A stretch of 64,000 nucleotides of DNA from Sphingomonas sp. R647 (GCF_020177055.1 NZ_JAIQXT010000001.1:620001-684000); one strand, 5' to 3'; shown: positions 34,341-45,748, counted from the first letter of the stretch. Notes: generated by a model not told the origin, from the letters alone. Program-made: numbers and translations.

Positions 34341-35356
34341 AGGCCGCGCTCCTTCAGAATTGCATCAAGGCGCGGGAAGACGCGTCGGGCATTGCCCGCA
34401 AAGATCGCGGCGCGCTCGGCGTCCGAAATCTCCAGTGCGTCGACATAGCGCTTGGTGTCGTCGAAATACTGGCCGGTGGTCGGGTCGATCCCGCGCACCG
34501 CGCCGACCATCTCCGACCCGAACAGGATGTTCTTGTTGTCGATCACGTCGGCGAGCAGGTCGATGCCCGGCTGGTGATAAACACAGGTGTCGAAGAAGAT
34601 GTTGTTCATCAGATGCGTGTCGAGCACCGGCTTCTTGAGCATGTCGGCAAGGCCACGATAGCGCCCCCAATGGTAAGGCACCGCGCCGCCGCCATGCGGG
34701 ATGATGAAGCGCAGGGTCGGGAAATCCGCGAACAGATCGCCCTCCAGCAACTGCATGAACGCGATGGTATCGGCGGCGATGTAGTAGCCGCCGGTCGCGT
34801 GCATCGCCGGGTTACAGCTGCCCGAGACGTGGATCATCGCCGGCACGTCCAGCTCGACCATCTTCTCGTAGAACGGATACCAATAGCGGTCGGTCAGCGG
34901 CGGATGCGTGAAGTGCCCGCCGCCCGGATCGGGGTTGAGGTTGCACCCGATAAAGCCGAGTTCGGTCACGCAGCGCTCCAGCTCAGCGATGCTCGCGCGC
35001 ATGTCCGCCTTGGGCGACTGGGGCAGCATGCACACGCCGACGAACGTCTCCGGGAACAGCCCGACGACGCGCGCGATCAGGTCGTTGCAGCGCCGCGCCC
35101 ATTCGATCGCAACGCCCTCGTCCCCGACATGCGGCGCCATCGCCGATGCGCGGGGGGAAAAGATCGTCAGGTCCGCACCGCGCTCCTTGATCAGGCGCAG
35201 TTGGTTCGCCTCGATCGTCTCGCGGATCTCGGCGTCGCTGATCTGCGGATAGGGCGGGCACGGCGTCCCGGTTTTGAATGCCGCCTTCTGATCCTCGCGC
35301 CAGGCGTCATGCGCCTTGGGCAGGACCGTGTAATGGCCGTGGCAGTCGATAATCAC
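34337..35356 (-). CDS. ligJ: 4-oxalomesaconate hydratase
   Basis: 339 aa, amidohydrolase-like TIM barrel: DCHGHYTVLPKAHDAW at the N-terminus (HxH metal motif), VSGSCNPAMHATGGYY, IIPHGGGAVPYHWGR, NILFGSEMVGA. LigJ hydrates oxalomesaconate to 4-carboxy-4-hydroxy-2-oxoadipate, the substrate of LigK. It overlaps the reductase gene upstream by 4 bp. Confidence 0.95.
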
Positions 35357-36216
35357 GCGGCTTGGTCCTCTTCCCTTGTTTCGATCGCGGCGAGTTTCGC
35401 CGTCAGACCGTCGGGTGGCGTCATGCCGAGCGCACCCATCTCCCGCTGACGCTGGATCGTGCCGCGCGTCAGCGCCGGATCAACGCCCAGATCGGTGAGC
35501 GTCTTCGCGACCTCTTCCATCTCGGCGGCGCGGCGGGTGCCATGGACGAGCATCCGGTCGAGATTATAGTCGGCGCGCGTGGTCCAGGACTGTTCCTTCC
35601 AGCTCGCGTCGAGCGAGGCGAGCACCGCCTCGCGCACCCCGGCGCGCTCTGCGGCTAGCACGCATTCGGCGGTCAGCGCCTCCAGCCCCTTGACCATCAC
35701 CGACCGGATCATCTTGATCGCCGAAGCATCGCCGACATTGGCTCCCGACACTGCGACTTTGGTAAAGCCATAGGTACGCAGCGCGTCGGCGGCGGCTTCG
35801 GCATGCGGCCCCGCGACCAGCAGCGGCACGCCCAGCCGCGCAGGCAGCACCGGCGCCATCACCGCAACATCGACATAGCGCCCACCCGACGCCTCGATGA
35901 CCTGTGCCGCCTCCCGCTTGGTGCCGGGCGCAACGCTGTTCATGTCGAGCCACAAAGTGCCGGGTTTCAGCAGCGGCGCACAGCGCTGTGCGGCCGCGAG
36001 CGCTTGGTCCGCCGTGACGAGGCACAGCACCAGATCGGCCTGCGCCAGCGCGCCGGCGGGGGTTGCGGACCAGCGGGTTCCGGCGGATTCGAATTCGGTG
36101 ATCTTGGCAGAGCGCGTATCGGGGCTGTCAGTCGCGATGTCGAACGCGGCGACGCCGGGTTGGGCGAAGGCCTGTCCGGCTTCGCCAAATCCCAGGAGAG
36201 ATGTCTGCTCGATCAT
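35353..36216 (-). CDS. NAD-binding 6-phosphogluconate-dehydrogenase-like (DUF1932) reductase at the head of the lig operon
   Basis: 287 aa from ATG 36216; ATG 36225 would add three residues. Rossmann motif LLGFGEAGQAF, GTLWLDMNSVAPGTK, and a C-terminal helical domain with SAIKMIRSVMVKGLEAL, as in DUF1932 proteins related to 3-hydroxyisobutyrate dehydrogenase. It is the first gene of ligJ-ligA-ligB-ligC-pobA. I do not know a step in the 4,5-cleavage pathway that it catalyses; a side reaction or detoxification role is possible. Confidence 0.85.
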   Translation of the reverse strand: MIEQTSLLGFGEAGQAFAQPGVAAFDIATDSPDTRSAKITEFESAGTRWSATPAGALAQADLVLCLVTADQALAAAQRCAPLLKPGTLWLDMNSVAPGTKREAAQVIEASGGRYVDVAVMAPVLPARLGVPLLVAGPHAEAAADALRTYGFTKVAVSGANVGDASAIKMIRSVMVKGLEALTAECVLAAERAGVREAVLASLDASWKEQSWTTRADYNLDRMLVHGTRRAAEMEEVAKTLTDLGVDPALTRGTIQRQREMGALGMTPPDGLTAKLAAIETREEDQAA

Positions 36217-36231
36217 GCGGCCCATGAAGCG

Positions 36232-36251
36232 TTGTTGCGCGACATGTTCTA
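36232..36251 (-). promoter_or_regulatory. Conserved 20-bp element upstream of the ligJABC-pobA operon (copy 1)
   Basis: TAGAACATGTCGCGCAACAA on the minus strand, 15 bp upstream of ATG 36216. An identical 20-mer lies upstream of ligK at 37598-37617. The most likely reader is the LysR protein encoded between the two copies. Confidence 0.7.
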
Positions 36252-36269
36252 ATCGGATTGCGATCGGCG

Positions 36270-37478
36270 CTATCCGTTTTCCTGAATTCTTGTCTCTTGT
36301 GATGCGCGGTGGAGCAGATCGATCATGCGCGACTGGGCGCGGGTGGGGCGCCAGCCCGCACGGGTGCTGATGCCGATCGTGCGGACCGCGCCGGGAAGTT
36401 GCGGGCCGATGCTTTCGAGCATCCCCGCCCCCACCTCCAGCGCGACCTGATCGGGGGACAGCAGGGTGAGCAGGTCGCTCTGCACCAGCAGGCCGCGGAT
36501 CACCATCACCGACCCGCACTCGATCGGCACCGGCGGGAGCACGCGGCCCGCGAACAGCGCCTCCCAATGCGTGCGCAGCGGCGTGCCGATAGGGCCGACG
36601 ACCCAGGATTGCGCGGCGAGCGTGTCGAGATCGACCGGCCCCTGCGCCAGCGGATGTCCGCGCCGCCCGAAGATCGCGAGGCGATCAGTGAACAACGGCA
36701 CCTGCTCGACCCCCGGCGGACAATCGTCGCGTAGCGCGCCGACCATGATGTCGATAATGCCGTCGAGCAGCGGATCGACCAGCTCGCGCCACGATCCCTC
36801 CACCACATCGACCACCGTCCGCGGCTCTTCACGCAGGAACTGGGCGAGGCTGTGTGGCAGTAGCAGCGCACGGCTGAGCGGCATCGCGCCGATCGCGATG
36901 CGCCCGCCCTCCCCTTCGTCACCGCGCGCTTCGGCGATCCCGGCAGCGATCTCACCGGCAGCAAGGCGGACGCCGCGCGCCAGCGTGCGGCCCGCCGGAG
37001 TCAACGCCATCCCCCGCCCCCGCCGCTCGGCCAGCGGCGTGGCGCACACCTGTTCGAGCTCGCGCACCGAACGGTGCACCGCAGGCTGCGACATGCCGCT
37101 CGCCGCCGCCGCGCCGGCAAAGCCCTGCGCTTCGGCGAAGTGCAGAAATGCGTCGAGCTGAGTCGCGGTCATCAGCAGCTCAGGCCGCGCAAACCCGCGC
37201 GTCCCGCCCCGCGCCGACCGGCGGGTCGCAGCGGCGAGCTGGTCGAACGCGCGGCCCACCCGCTCGGCCAGCGCGGTCCCGGCAGGGCTGGGCGTCACCC
37301 CATCGGAATGGCGGTCGAACAGCGTGACGCCGAGCTGCTTCTCGAGCTTTGCCAGCCCCTGCGTCAGCGCTGGCTGCGACAACCCCGCCGCTTCCGCCGC
37401 ACGGTTTAGGCTACCCTGCGCAATCACCTGCCCAAGCGCGCGCAAATGGCGGAGGTTGAGATCGAACGGCCGCATCAC
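36270..37478 (-). CDS. LysR-type regulator with two tandem N-terminal HTH domains (LigR-like by context)
   Basis: 402 aa, about 100 longer than a usual LysR protein. HTH 1 lies at about residues 8-67 (VIAQGSLNRAAEAAGLSQPA) and HTH 2 at about 104-163 (AEAQGFAGAAAASGMSQPAV), each followed by its wing and linker-helix sequence. The effector domain starts near residue 190 (GRIAIGAMPLSRALLLPHSL). It lies between the two lig operons, divergent from ligK. Control of both operons in response to protocatechuate or an intermediate is inferred from position and the shared 20-bp element. Confidence 0.92.
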   Translation of the reverse strand: MMRPFDLNLRHLRALGQVIAQGSLNRAAEAAGLSQPALTQGLAKLEKQLGVTLFDRHSDGVTPSPAGTALAERVGRAFDQLAAATRRSARGGTRGFARPELLMTATQLDAFLHFAEAQGFAGAAAASGMSQPAVHRSVRELEQVCATPLAERRGRGMALTPAGRTLARGVRLAAGEIAAGIAEARGDEGEGGRIAIGAMPLSRALLLPHSLAQFLREEPRTVVDVVEGSWRELVDPLLDGIIDIMVGALRDDCPPGVEQVPLFTDRLAIFGRRGHPLAQGPVDLDTLAAQSWVVGPIGTPLRTHWEALFAGRVLPPVPIECGSVMVIRGLLVQSDLLTLLSPDQVALEVGAGMLESIGPQLPGAVRTIGISTRAGWRPTRAQSRMIDLLHRASQETRIQENG

Positions 37479-37597
37479 CGCGCCGATATATCCGAAAATC
37501 TTATTACATAAACGGAATTCATATTATGGTGTGTTGGAGATAGCCCGCCATGGAAAGCGAACACGTCGCGGCCCGAACTGCGCGTTTGTTCAAAATG

Positions 37598-37617
37598 TAG
37601 AACATGTCGCGCAACAA
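37598..37617 (+). promoter_or_regulatory. Conserved 20-bp element upstream of the ligK operon (copy 2)
   Basis: Identical to the minus-strand element at 36232-36251. It ends 49 bp before the ligK ATG at 37667. The AT-rich stretch at 37480-37530 nearby may hold the LysR promoter. Confidence 0.7.
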
Positions 37618-37666
37618 GGCTGCATCGGCCCAAAGGCGGGTTCGACATTCCGCACCGGAGAAGACA

Positions 37667-38341
37667 ATGAGTGCACGCGTCGTCCAGAATATCGAGCGCA
37701 CCCCGATGGACATTGTCGATGGCCTTGCGCAGGCCGGCGTCGCGACGGTGCATGAAGCGCAGGGGCGGATCGGGCTGCTCGCGCATTATATGCGCCCGAT
37801 CTATTCCGGCGCGCGGATTGCCGGGAACGCGGTCACCATTTCATCGCCGCCGGGTGACAACTGGCTGGTGCATGTCGCGATCGAGCAGCTGAAGGAGGGC
37901 GACATCCTCGTCCTCGCGCCGACGTCGCCGTGCGTCGATGGCTATTTCGGCGATCTGCTGGCGACCAGCGCGATGGCGCGCGGGTGCCGGGGGCTAGTGA
38001 TCGATGCGGGCGTGCGCGACGTGCGCGACCTGACGCAGATGGGCTTTCCGGTCTGGTCGAAGGCGGTGTTTGCGCAGGGGACGGTCAAGAACACGCTGGG
38101 GTCGGTCAATGTGCCGATCGTGTGCGCGGGTGCCGCGATCGAACCGGGCGACGTGATCGTCGCCGATGATGACGGCGTGTGCGTGGTCAAGCGTGGCGAT
38201 GCGGCGGCGGTGCTGGAGGCTGCGCGCAAGCGTGAAGCTGCCGAGGAGGCTAAGCGAGTGCGGCTGGCGGCTGGGGAACTGGGGCTGGATATTTATGACA
38301 TGCGGCCCCGGCTCAAGGAGATGGGGTTGAAGTATGAGTGA
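37667..38341 (+). CDS. ligK: 4-carboxy-4-hydroxy-2-oxoadipate aldolase / oxaloacetate decarboxylase
   Basis: 224 aa from ATG 37667 with CCGGAGAAG upstream; an in-frame ATG at 37604 inside the 20-bp element has no ribosome site. HMG/CHA aldolase family: [44 protein letters not shown] with the catalytic Arg/Asp region. It cleaves CHA to pyruvate and oxaloacetate, the last step of the pathway. It overlaps the next gene by 8 bp. Confidence 0.96.
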   Translation: MSARVVQNIERTPMDIVDGLAQAGVATVHEAQGRIGLLAHYMRPIYSGARIAGNAVTISSPPGDNWLVHVAIEQLKEGDILVLAPTSPCVDGYFGDLLATSAMARGCRGLVIDAGVRDVRDLTQMGFPVWSKAVFAQGTVKNTLGSVNVPIVCAGAAIEPGDVIVADDDGVCVVKRGDAAAVLEAARKREAAEEAKRVRLAAGELGLDIYDMRPRLKEMGLKYE

Positions 38342-39389
38342 TGGCGTCCGCTGCATGTGGATGCGGGGGGGGACGTCGAAGGGGGGCTATTTCCTCGCCG
38401 ATGACCTGCCCATCGATACCGCCGCGCGCGATGCCTTCCTGCTGCGGGTGATGGGGTCGCCCGATCCGCGGCAGATTGACGGGATGGGTGGGGCCGATCC
38501 GCTGACGAGCAAGGTCGCGGTGGTGCGCAAGTCCGACCGCGACGGGGTGGATGTCGATTATCTGTTTCTGCAGGTGTTCGTCGATCAGGCAATCGTCACC
38601 GATGCGCAGAATTGCGGGAACATCCTGGCCGGGATCGGGCCGTTCGCGATCGAGCGCGGGCTGATCGCGGCGCAGGATGGTGACACACGGGTCGCGATCT
38701 TCATGGAGAATACCGGACAGGTTGCGGTGGCGACGGTGCAGACGCCGGGTGGCCAGGTAACCTACACCGGCGACGCCAGCATCAGCGGCGTGCCGGGGAC
38801 TGCGGCCCCCATCCCGCTCGCCTTTCGCGACACCGCCGGATCGTCGTGCGGCGCGTTGCTCCCCAGCGGCAATGGTGTCGACGAGATCGACGGCGTGGCC
38901 GTGACGATGATCGACAATGGCATGCCGTGCGTGGTGATTGCTGCGGCCGATGTCGGCATCACCGGTTACGAGGATCGCGACACGCTCGACGCCGATGCGG
39001 CGATGAAGGCCAAGGTCGAGGCGATCCGGTTGAAGGCCGGGCCGCTGATGAATTTGGGCGACGTGACCGATAAGTCGGTGCCCAAGATGATGCTGGTCGC
39101 CGCGCCCCGCGATGGCGGCGCGATTGCGGTGCGGTCGCTGATCCCGCACCGGGTTCATGCCTCGATCGGGGTGCTGGGCGCGGTCAGCGTGGCGACGGCG
39201 TGTCTGATCGAGGGATCGCCTGCGGCTGCATTGGCGGTGGTGCCGGAAGGGCAGACACTGACGCTGGGGGTCGAACATCCGACCGGGGTCACCGAGTGCG
39301 TAGTCACGCTGGATGAAGCGGGCGCGCCGATCGAGGCCGGGATGCTGCGGACCGCGCGGAAGTTGATGGATGGGACTGTGTTCGGGTGA
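38334..39389 (+). CDS. 4-oxalomesaconate tautomerase / isomerase (GalD/LigU, PrpF family)
   Basis: 351 aa. PrpF/GalD features: [21 protein letters not shown] at the N-terminus and a repeat of the DAP-epimerase-like fold, with [11 protein letters not shown] and [15 protein letters not shown]. It shifts the double bond or tautomer of 4-oxalomesaconate between LigI and LigJ steps. In Pseudomonas the gene is galD; in Novosphingobium the homologous isomerase is ligU. Which name applies cannot be settled here. Confidence 0.92.
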   Translation: MSDGVRCMWMRGGTSKGGYFLADDLPIDTAARDAFLLRVMGSPDPRQIDGMGGADPLTSKVAVVRKSDRDGVDVDYLFLQVFVDQAIVTDAQNCGNILAGIGPFAIERGLIAAQDGDTRVAIFMENTGQVAVATVQTPGGQVTYTGDASISGVPGTAAPIPLAFRDTAGSSCGALLPSGNGVDEIDGVAVTMIDNGMPCVVIAAADVGITGYEDRDTLDADAAMKAKVEAIRLKAGPLMNLGDVTDKSVPKMMLVAAPRDGGAIAVRSLIPHRVHASIGVLGAVSVATACLIEGSPAAALAVVPEGQTLTLGVEHPTGVTECVVTLDEAGAPIEAGMLRTARKLMDGTVFG

Positions 39390-39415
39390 TGGAGCGGCGG
39401 TGCCATATCACGACC

Positions 39416-39506
39416 CGTCATGCTGAACTTGTTTCAGCATCCACCCCGCCGCCAGCGGCTCAGTCGCCTGTGGAGCGGTGGATCCTGAAACAAGTTCAGG
39501 ATGACG
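39416..39506. repeat. Intergenic inverted-repeat element (type B-like)
   Basis: Arms CGTCATGCTGAACTTGTTTC and GAAACAAGTTCAGGATGACG, about 91 bp in total, between the tautomerase gene and ligI. Outer GTCA/TGAC ends match the other type B elements, but the arm sequence differs. Confidence 0.8.
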
Positions 39507-39513
39507 GAATTAG

Positions 39514-41598
<2,085 letters not shown>

Positions 41599-41600
<2 letters not shown>

Positions 41601-41737
41601 TCCTCCCCCGCCAGGGGGAGGTGGCAGCGCGTAGCGCTGACGGAGGGGGCGGAAAGGTACCGGCACGAAGGGAGAGGACACAGCCGTCCTCCCCCTCCGT
41701 CGCCTACGGCGCCACCTCCCCCTTGCGGGGGAGGATC
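41599..41737. repeat. Intergenic inverted-repeat element (type A)
   Basis: Left arm identical in its first 20 bases to the copy at 21334 (AATCCTCCCCCGCCAGGGGG); right arm CTTGCGGGGGAGGAT. Includes internal CTGACGGAGGGGG / CCCCCTCCGTCGC pairing. It separates two convergent genes and may act as a terminator for both. Confidence 0.82.
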
Positions 41738-41745
41738 GAACGCTG

Positions 41746-42852
41746 TCAGCCCCAGACGTCCTTCGCCACGTCGATCACCAGGCGCATCTTTGCCGCCTGC
41801 TGCTCGACCTCGATGTCGTTGCCGTGGACGGTCGAGGAGAAGCCGCATTGTGGCGACAGTGCGAGCTGGTCGAGCGGGGCGAACTGGGCGGCCTCTTCGA
41901 TGCGGCGCTTGATGTCGTCCTTCGACTCGAGCTCGCCGAGCTTGGTGGTGACGAGGCCGAGCACGACGGTCTTGCCCTTGGGGACGAAGCGCAGCGGGGC
42001 GAAATCGCCCGAGCGGGGATCGTCATATTCGAGGAAGTAACCGTCGATCTTCAGTTCGTTGAACAGCACTTCGGCGACGGGTTCGTAACCGCCTTCGGCT
42101 GCCCAGCTCGAGCGGAAGTTGCCGCGGCAGAGGTGGACGCAGACGACCATGTCGTCGGGCTTGTCGCGGATCGAGTCGTTGATGATGCGGGCATAGAGGC
42201 GCGGCAGTTCGTCCGGGTCCATGCCGCGCTTGCGGGCGTTCTCGCGCTGCGTGTCGTCGCACAGATAGGCGAGGTTGGTGTCGTCGAGCTGGAGGTAGCG
42301 GCAGCCGGCGTCGGCGAGGCTGGCGATCTCGGCGCGGTAGGCGGCGGCGAGGTCGGTGTAGAAGTCCTCGAGGTCGGGATAGGCGGAGGCGTCGATCGCA
42401 TCGCGGCCGCCGCGGAAGTGCAGCATCGTTGGCGACGGGATCGTCACCTTGGGCGTGCGCGACGTGCAGCTGGCGAGAAATTCGTAGTCGGCGCGCTGGA
42501 TGTCGCGGGCATGTTCGATCTTGCCCGTGATCTTCATCACCGGCGGGGCGTAGGACAGTTCCTTGCCGCCATGCTGGTGGAAATGCACTGCGGTGCCGCC
42601 GGCTTCTTCCACGCCGTCGAGCTGGAGCAGGAAATCGGTGTGGAAATAGGTGCGGCGGAACTCGCCATCGGTGATGCCTTCGAGGCCCAGATCCTCCTGG
42701 AACTTCACGACGCCGCGAATCGCTTCGTCTTCAACGGCACGCAGGGCGGCGGCGTCGATGCTGCCATCCTTGAACGCGGCGCGGGCGTCGATCAGCGCCT
42801 TCGGGCGGAGGAAGCTGCCGACATGATCGGCGCGGAACGGGGGTGTGGGCAT
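41746..42852 (-). CDS. MetE-like (cobalamin-independent methionine synthase II) methyltransferase
   Basis: 368 aa from ATG 42852; it corresponds to the C-terminal catalytic half of MetE. Zinc-site motifs are intact: ADHVGSFLRP at the N-terminus, VVCVHLCRGN (His-x-Cys) and LSPQCGFSST (second Cys). FGEDDTNLAYLCD-like region follows LQLDDTN. Such proteins transfer methyl groups to homocysteine or other thiols. Divergent from the VanA-like oxygenase across 80 bp, so it may handle one-carbon units from demethylation. That is inference. Confidence 0.9.
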   Translation of the reverse strand: MPTPPFRADHVGSFLRPKALIDARAAFKDGSIDAAALRAVEDEAIRGVVKFQEDLGLEGITDGEFRRTYFHTDFLLQLDGVEEAGGTAVHFHQHGGKELSYAPPVMKITGKIEHARDIQRADYEFLASCTSRTPKVTIPSPTMLHFRGGRDAIDASAYPDLEDFYTDLAAAYRAEIASLADAGCRYLQLDDTNLAYLCDDTQRENARKRGMDPDELPRLYARIINDSIRDKPDDMVVCVHLCRGNFRSSWAAEGGYEPVAEVLFNELKIDGYFLEYDDPRSGDFAPLRFVPKGKTVVLGLVTTKLGELESKDDIKRRIEEAAQFAPLDQLALSPQCGFSSTVHGNDIEVEQQAAKMRLVIDVAKDVWG

Positions 42853-42871
42853 CCTGATTCTCCTTGCGATA

Positions 42872-42892
42872 TTTGTAAGTGTTACATACAAA
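42872..42892. promoter_or_regulatory. Palindromic site in the metE-like/vanA-like divergent promoter
   Basis: TTTGTAAGTGTTACATACAAA: outer TTTGTA and TACAAA are complementary, and the inner GT/AC also pairs, with mismatches in the middle. Located between the two divergent starts (42852 and 42933). The MarR protein at 43952 is a candidate ligand. Confidence 0.5.
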
Positions 42893-42932
42893 ATGCTGCA
42901 ACGATCGATAGTGCAGAGAGAGGACCGAGGCA

Positions 42933-43955
42933 ATGACCTGGATCACCAACCGCTGGTATGTCGCCGCATGGGATTCGGAGGTGGACCGCACGCCGATCGC
43001 GCGCACCATCTGTGGCGAACCGGTGATGCTGTACCGCAAGCTGGACCGCAGCGTGGTGGCGATGCGCGATGCGTGTCCGCACCGGCTCTTGCCGCTGTCG
43101 ATGGGGTTCAAGGAGGGCGATTCGATCCGCTGCCGTTACCACGGACTGCTGATCGAACCCGATGGCTGTGCCAGCGAAATGCCGATCAAGTCCGAAGCGG
43201 TGCCCAAGGCGGTGTGCGCGACGCTGTATCCGGTGGTGGAGAAGCACCGCTTCGTGTGGGTGTGGATCGGCGAGGCGGCGAAGGCCGATCCGGCGACGAT
43301 CCCCAACTTCTGGCCGTGCAGTACGCCCGGATGGACGTTCGATGGCGGCTACAACCATATCAGCTGTGACTATCGGCTGGTGATCGACAACCTCATGGAC
43401 CTGTCCCACGAGACCTGGGTGCATCAGGGGTCGATCGGGCAGCATGAGATTACCGAGGCGCCGATCGAGACGGTGGTGAAGGGCGAGGAAGTGTTCGTCC
43501 GCCGCTGGATGCCGGGGATCGAGCCGCCGCCGTTCTGGCGCGATGCGCTGCGCTCGGCCGGGCCGGTCGATCGCTGGCAGGTGTGCCACTTCCTGCCGCC
43601 CTCTTCGGTGCTGATCGATGTCGGCGTGTCGCCGGCCGATGCGGGCGATACGATCGAGAGCCACGATTCGGGGGTGCGCGGCTTCGTCGTCGATGCCATG
43701 ACCCCGGAGACCGAAACGACGACTCACTATTTCTGGGGCATGGCGCGCAACTTTGACATCGACGATGCCGGCTTCACCGCACGGTTCAAGGCGCAGCAGG
43801 GCCAGGTGTTCGACGAGGATGTCGAAGTGCTGGAGGCGCAGCAGCGCAGCATCGTCGCGAACCCCGACATGAAGCTGCGCGGCTATTCGATCGATCAGGG
43901 CAGCGTGCGCGCGCGGACGATCATCCGCAAACTGATGGAGGCGGAGACCGCGTGA
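42933..43955 (+). CDS. Rieske-type vanillate O-demethylase-like oxygenase (VanA family)
   Basis: 340 aa. Rieske cluster ligands CPHR and CRYHG (C-x-H, C-x2-H) in the N-terminal domain; mononuclear iron site DLSHETWVHQ with the D-x2-H-x4-H pattern. VanA converts vanillate to protocatechuate and formaldehyde and needs a reductase (VanB). No reductase gene is next to it in this window. Its neighbours supply MarR control and an aromatic-acid transporter. Activity on vanillate is the best guess; syringate or other methoxy-aromatics are possible. Confidence 0.85.
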   Translation: MTWITNRWYVAAWDSEVDRTPIARTICGEPVMLYRKLDRSVVAMRDACPHRLLPLSMGFKEGDSIRCRYHGLLIEPDGCASEMPIKSEAVPKAVCATLYPVVEKHRFVWVWIGEAAKADPATIPNFWPCSTPGWTFDGGYNHISCDYRLVIDNLMDLSHETWVHQGSIGQHEITEAPIETVVKGEEVFVRRWMPGIEPPPFWRDALRSAGPVDRWQVCHFLPPSSVLIDVGVSPADAGDTIESHDSGVRGFVVDAMTPETETTTHYFWGMARNFDIDDAGFTARFKAQQGQVFDEDVEVLEAQQRSIVANPDMKLRGYSIDQGSVRARTIIRKLMEAETA

Positions 43956-44377
43956 CGATCGGGCGCGGCGATCTTGACCGCAACCTGGGCCTGCGCCTGC
44001 GTCGGGCGCATGGCGCGGTGCAGCGGCATTTCGTCGAGCATTTTGCCGATCTGGGGCTGACGCAGAAACAGGTGTCGGTGCTGTGGCTGACCGGGGATCA
44101 CCCCGATCTGGCGCAGGCCGACCTGGCGATCGCGCTCGACATGGATCGCGCGACGACGATGGCGCTGGTCCATGGACTGGAGAAGCGCGGGCTGGTGTCG
44201 CGCAGCCCGTCACGCACCGATGGCCGGCGGATCGCGTTCCGCCTGACCGAGGCGGGCGAGGCGCTGCTGGCCGAGGCCAAGGTCGCAATCGTCGAGCATG
44301 AGGCGTGGGTGAAGGGACGATTCAGCGCGGCCGAACTCGCGACGCTTGAGGAAATGCTCGCACGCATCTATCGCTGA
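43952..44377 (+). CDS. MarR-family transcriptional regulator
   Basis: 141 aa, GTG start overlapping the oxygenase stop. Winged-HTH region LAIALDMDRATTMALVHGLEKRGLVSRSPSRTDGRR. Likely regulates the oxygenase operon in response to an aromatic acid, perhaps via the palindrome at 42872-42892. Confidence 0.93.
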   Translation: MTIGRGDLDRNLGLRLRRAHGAVQRHFVEHFADLGLTQKQVSVLWLTGDHPDLAQADLAIALDMDRATTMALVHGLEKRGLVSRSPSRTDGRRIAFRLTEAGEALLAEAKVAIVEHEAWVKGRFSAAELATLEEMLARIYR

Positions 44378-44425
44378 CTTGTTTGCCGATATAACAATGG
44401 CCGCACACCGGCCGATGGAGGGGAA

Positions 44426-45748
44426 ATGGCTACCGATCCGCGTGCAGTGATCGACCGCGCACCGATGTCCCGGTTCCAATGGGGCGTGGTCGCGACGATG
44501 GTCGGGCTCAACGCGCTCGACGGGTTCGACGTGCTGTCGATCAGCTTCGCATCCCCCGGCATCGCCGCCGACTGGGGCATCGACCGCGCGCAGCTTGGCA
44601 TCGTCCTGTCGATGGAGCTGGTTGGCATGGCGATCGGGTCGCTGTTCCTGGGCGGCATTGCCGACCGGATCGGGCGGCGCGCGACGATCCTGTCGTGCCT
44701 TGGCATCATGACCGTCGGCATGCTCGGCGCGGCGAGCGCGGGCGGCGTCTATTCGCTGATGTTCTGGCGCGTCCTCACCGGCCTTGGCATCGGCGGCATG
44801 CTCGCAGCGACCAATGCGGCAGTGGCGGAAGCGGCCAATGCCAAGCACCGATCGCTCGCGGTGGTGCTGATGGCGGCGGGCTATCCGGTCGGCACGATCA
44901 TCGGCGGGTCGATCTCGGCAGTGCTGCTGTCGATGTATGACTGGCGCGCGGTGTTCGTGTTTGGCGCAGTGTGTTCGCTGCTGTTCGTGCCGCTCGTCCT
45001 GTGGAGCGCGCCGGAGTCGGTCGCGTTCCTGATGCACCGGCGCCCGCCGAACGCGCTGGCGCGGATCAACGCCAACCTTGCGCGGATGGGCCATCCGCCG
45101 ATCGACGCGCTGCCCGAGCCCGATGTCGTGACGTCGCGCAAGGCGCCGCTGGTCAATCTGTTCTCGCCCGGATTGATCCGGCCGACGATCCTGCTGACGC
45201 TTGCCTATCTGGCGCACATCATGACGTTTTACTTCATCCTGAAGTGGATCCCGAAGATCGTCGTCGACATGGGCTTCCCGCCGCCTGAGGCTGCCGGCGT
45301 GCTGGTGTGGGCAAGCATCGGCGGCGCGACCGGATCGCTGATCCTGGGGCTGCTGACCGGCAAGATCAGGCTGCTTGCGCTCACTGTGGTCGCGATGCTG
45401 CTGTCGACCGCGCTCGTCATCCTGTTCGGGCAAGGACAGAGCGATCTGGCCGGGCTGTCGATGGTTGCCGCAGCGGCTGGCTTTGCCACCAATGCCGGCG
45501 TGGTCGGCCTGTATGCGCTGATCGCCCAGTCCTTCCCGACCGGCGTGCGTGCGACCGCGACCGGATTTGTCATCGGCGTCGGGCGCGGTGGATCGGCGCT
45601 GGCCCCTGCCCTTGCCGGGTTCCTGTTTGCAGCGGGCTACGGCCTGCCGACGGTGGCGATCCTGATGGGGCTTGGTTCGATCGTCGCGGCGGGCGCGCTG
45701 CTGGCGATGCGCGGGTGGAAGCCGCCGGTGGAGGGCACAGCCGGTTGA
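44426..45748 (+). CDS. Aromatic acid:proton symporter, AAHS family MFS transporter
   Basis: 440 aa with twelve membrane segments. AAHS signature LNALDGFDVLSISFASPGI in TM1 and DRIGRRATILSCLGI in loop 2-3. Homologues (PcaK, VanK) import protocatechuate, 4-hydroxybenzoate or vanillate. Start ATG 44426 after GGAGGGG. Placement after the VanA-like and MarR genes suggests a vanillate or related substrate. Confidence 0.93.
   Translation: MATDPRAVIDRAPMSRFQWGVVATMVGLNALDGFDVLSISFASPGIAADWGIDRAQLGIVLSMELVGMAIGSLFLGGIADRIGRRATILSCLGIMTVGMLGAASAGGVYSLMFWRVLTGLGIGGMLAATNAAVAEAANAKHRSLAVVLMAAGYPVGTIIGGSISAVLLSMYDWRAVFVFGAVCSLLFVPLVLWSAPESVAFLMHRRPPNALARINANLARMGHPPIDALPEPDVVTSRKAPLVNLFSPGLIRPTILLTLAYLAHIMTFYFILKWIPKIVVDMGFPPPEAAGVLVWASIGGATGSLILGLLTGKIRLLALTVVAMLLSTALVILFGQGQSDLAGLSMVAAAAGFATNAGVVGLYALIAQSFPTGVRATATGFVIGVGRGGSALAPALAGFLFAAGYGLPTVAILMGLGSIVAAGALLAMRGWKPPVEGTAG

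Noticed and set aside
37604..37666. Upstream ATG extending ligK by 21 residues ([10 protein letters not shown]...)
   Set aside because: No ribosome site, lies in the conserved 20-bp element, and the copy at 36232 is out of frame with its own gene.
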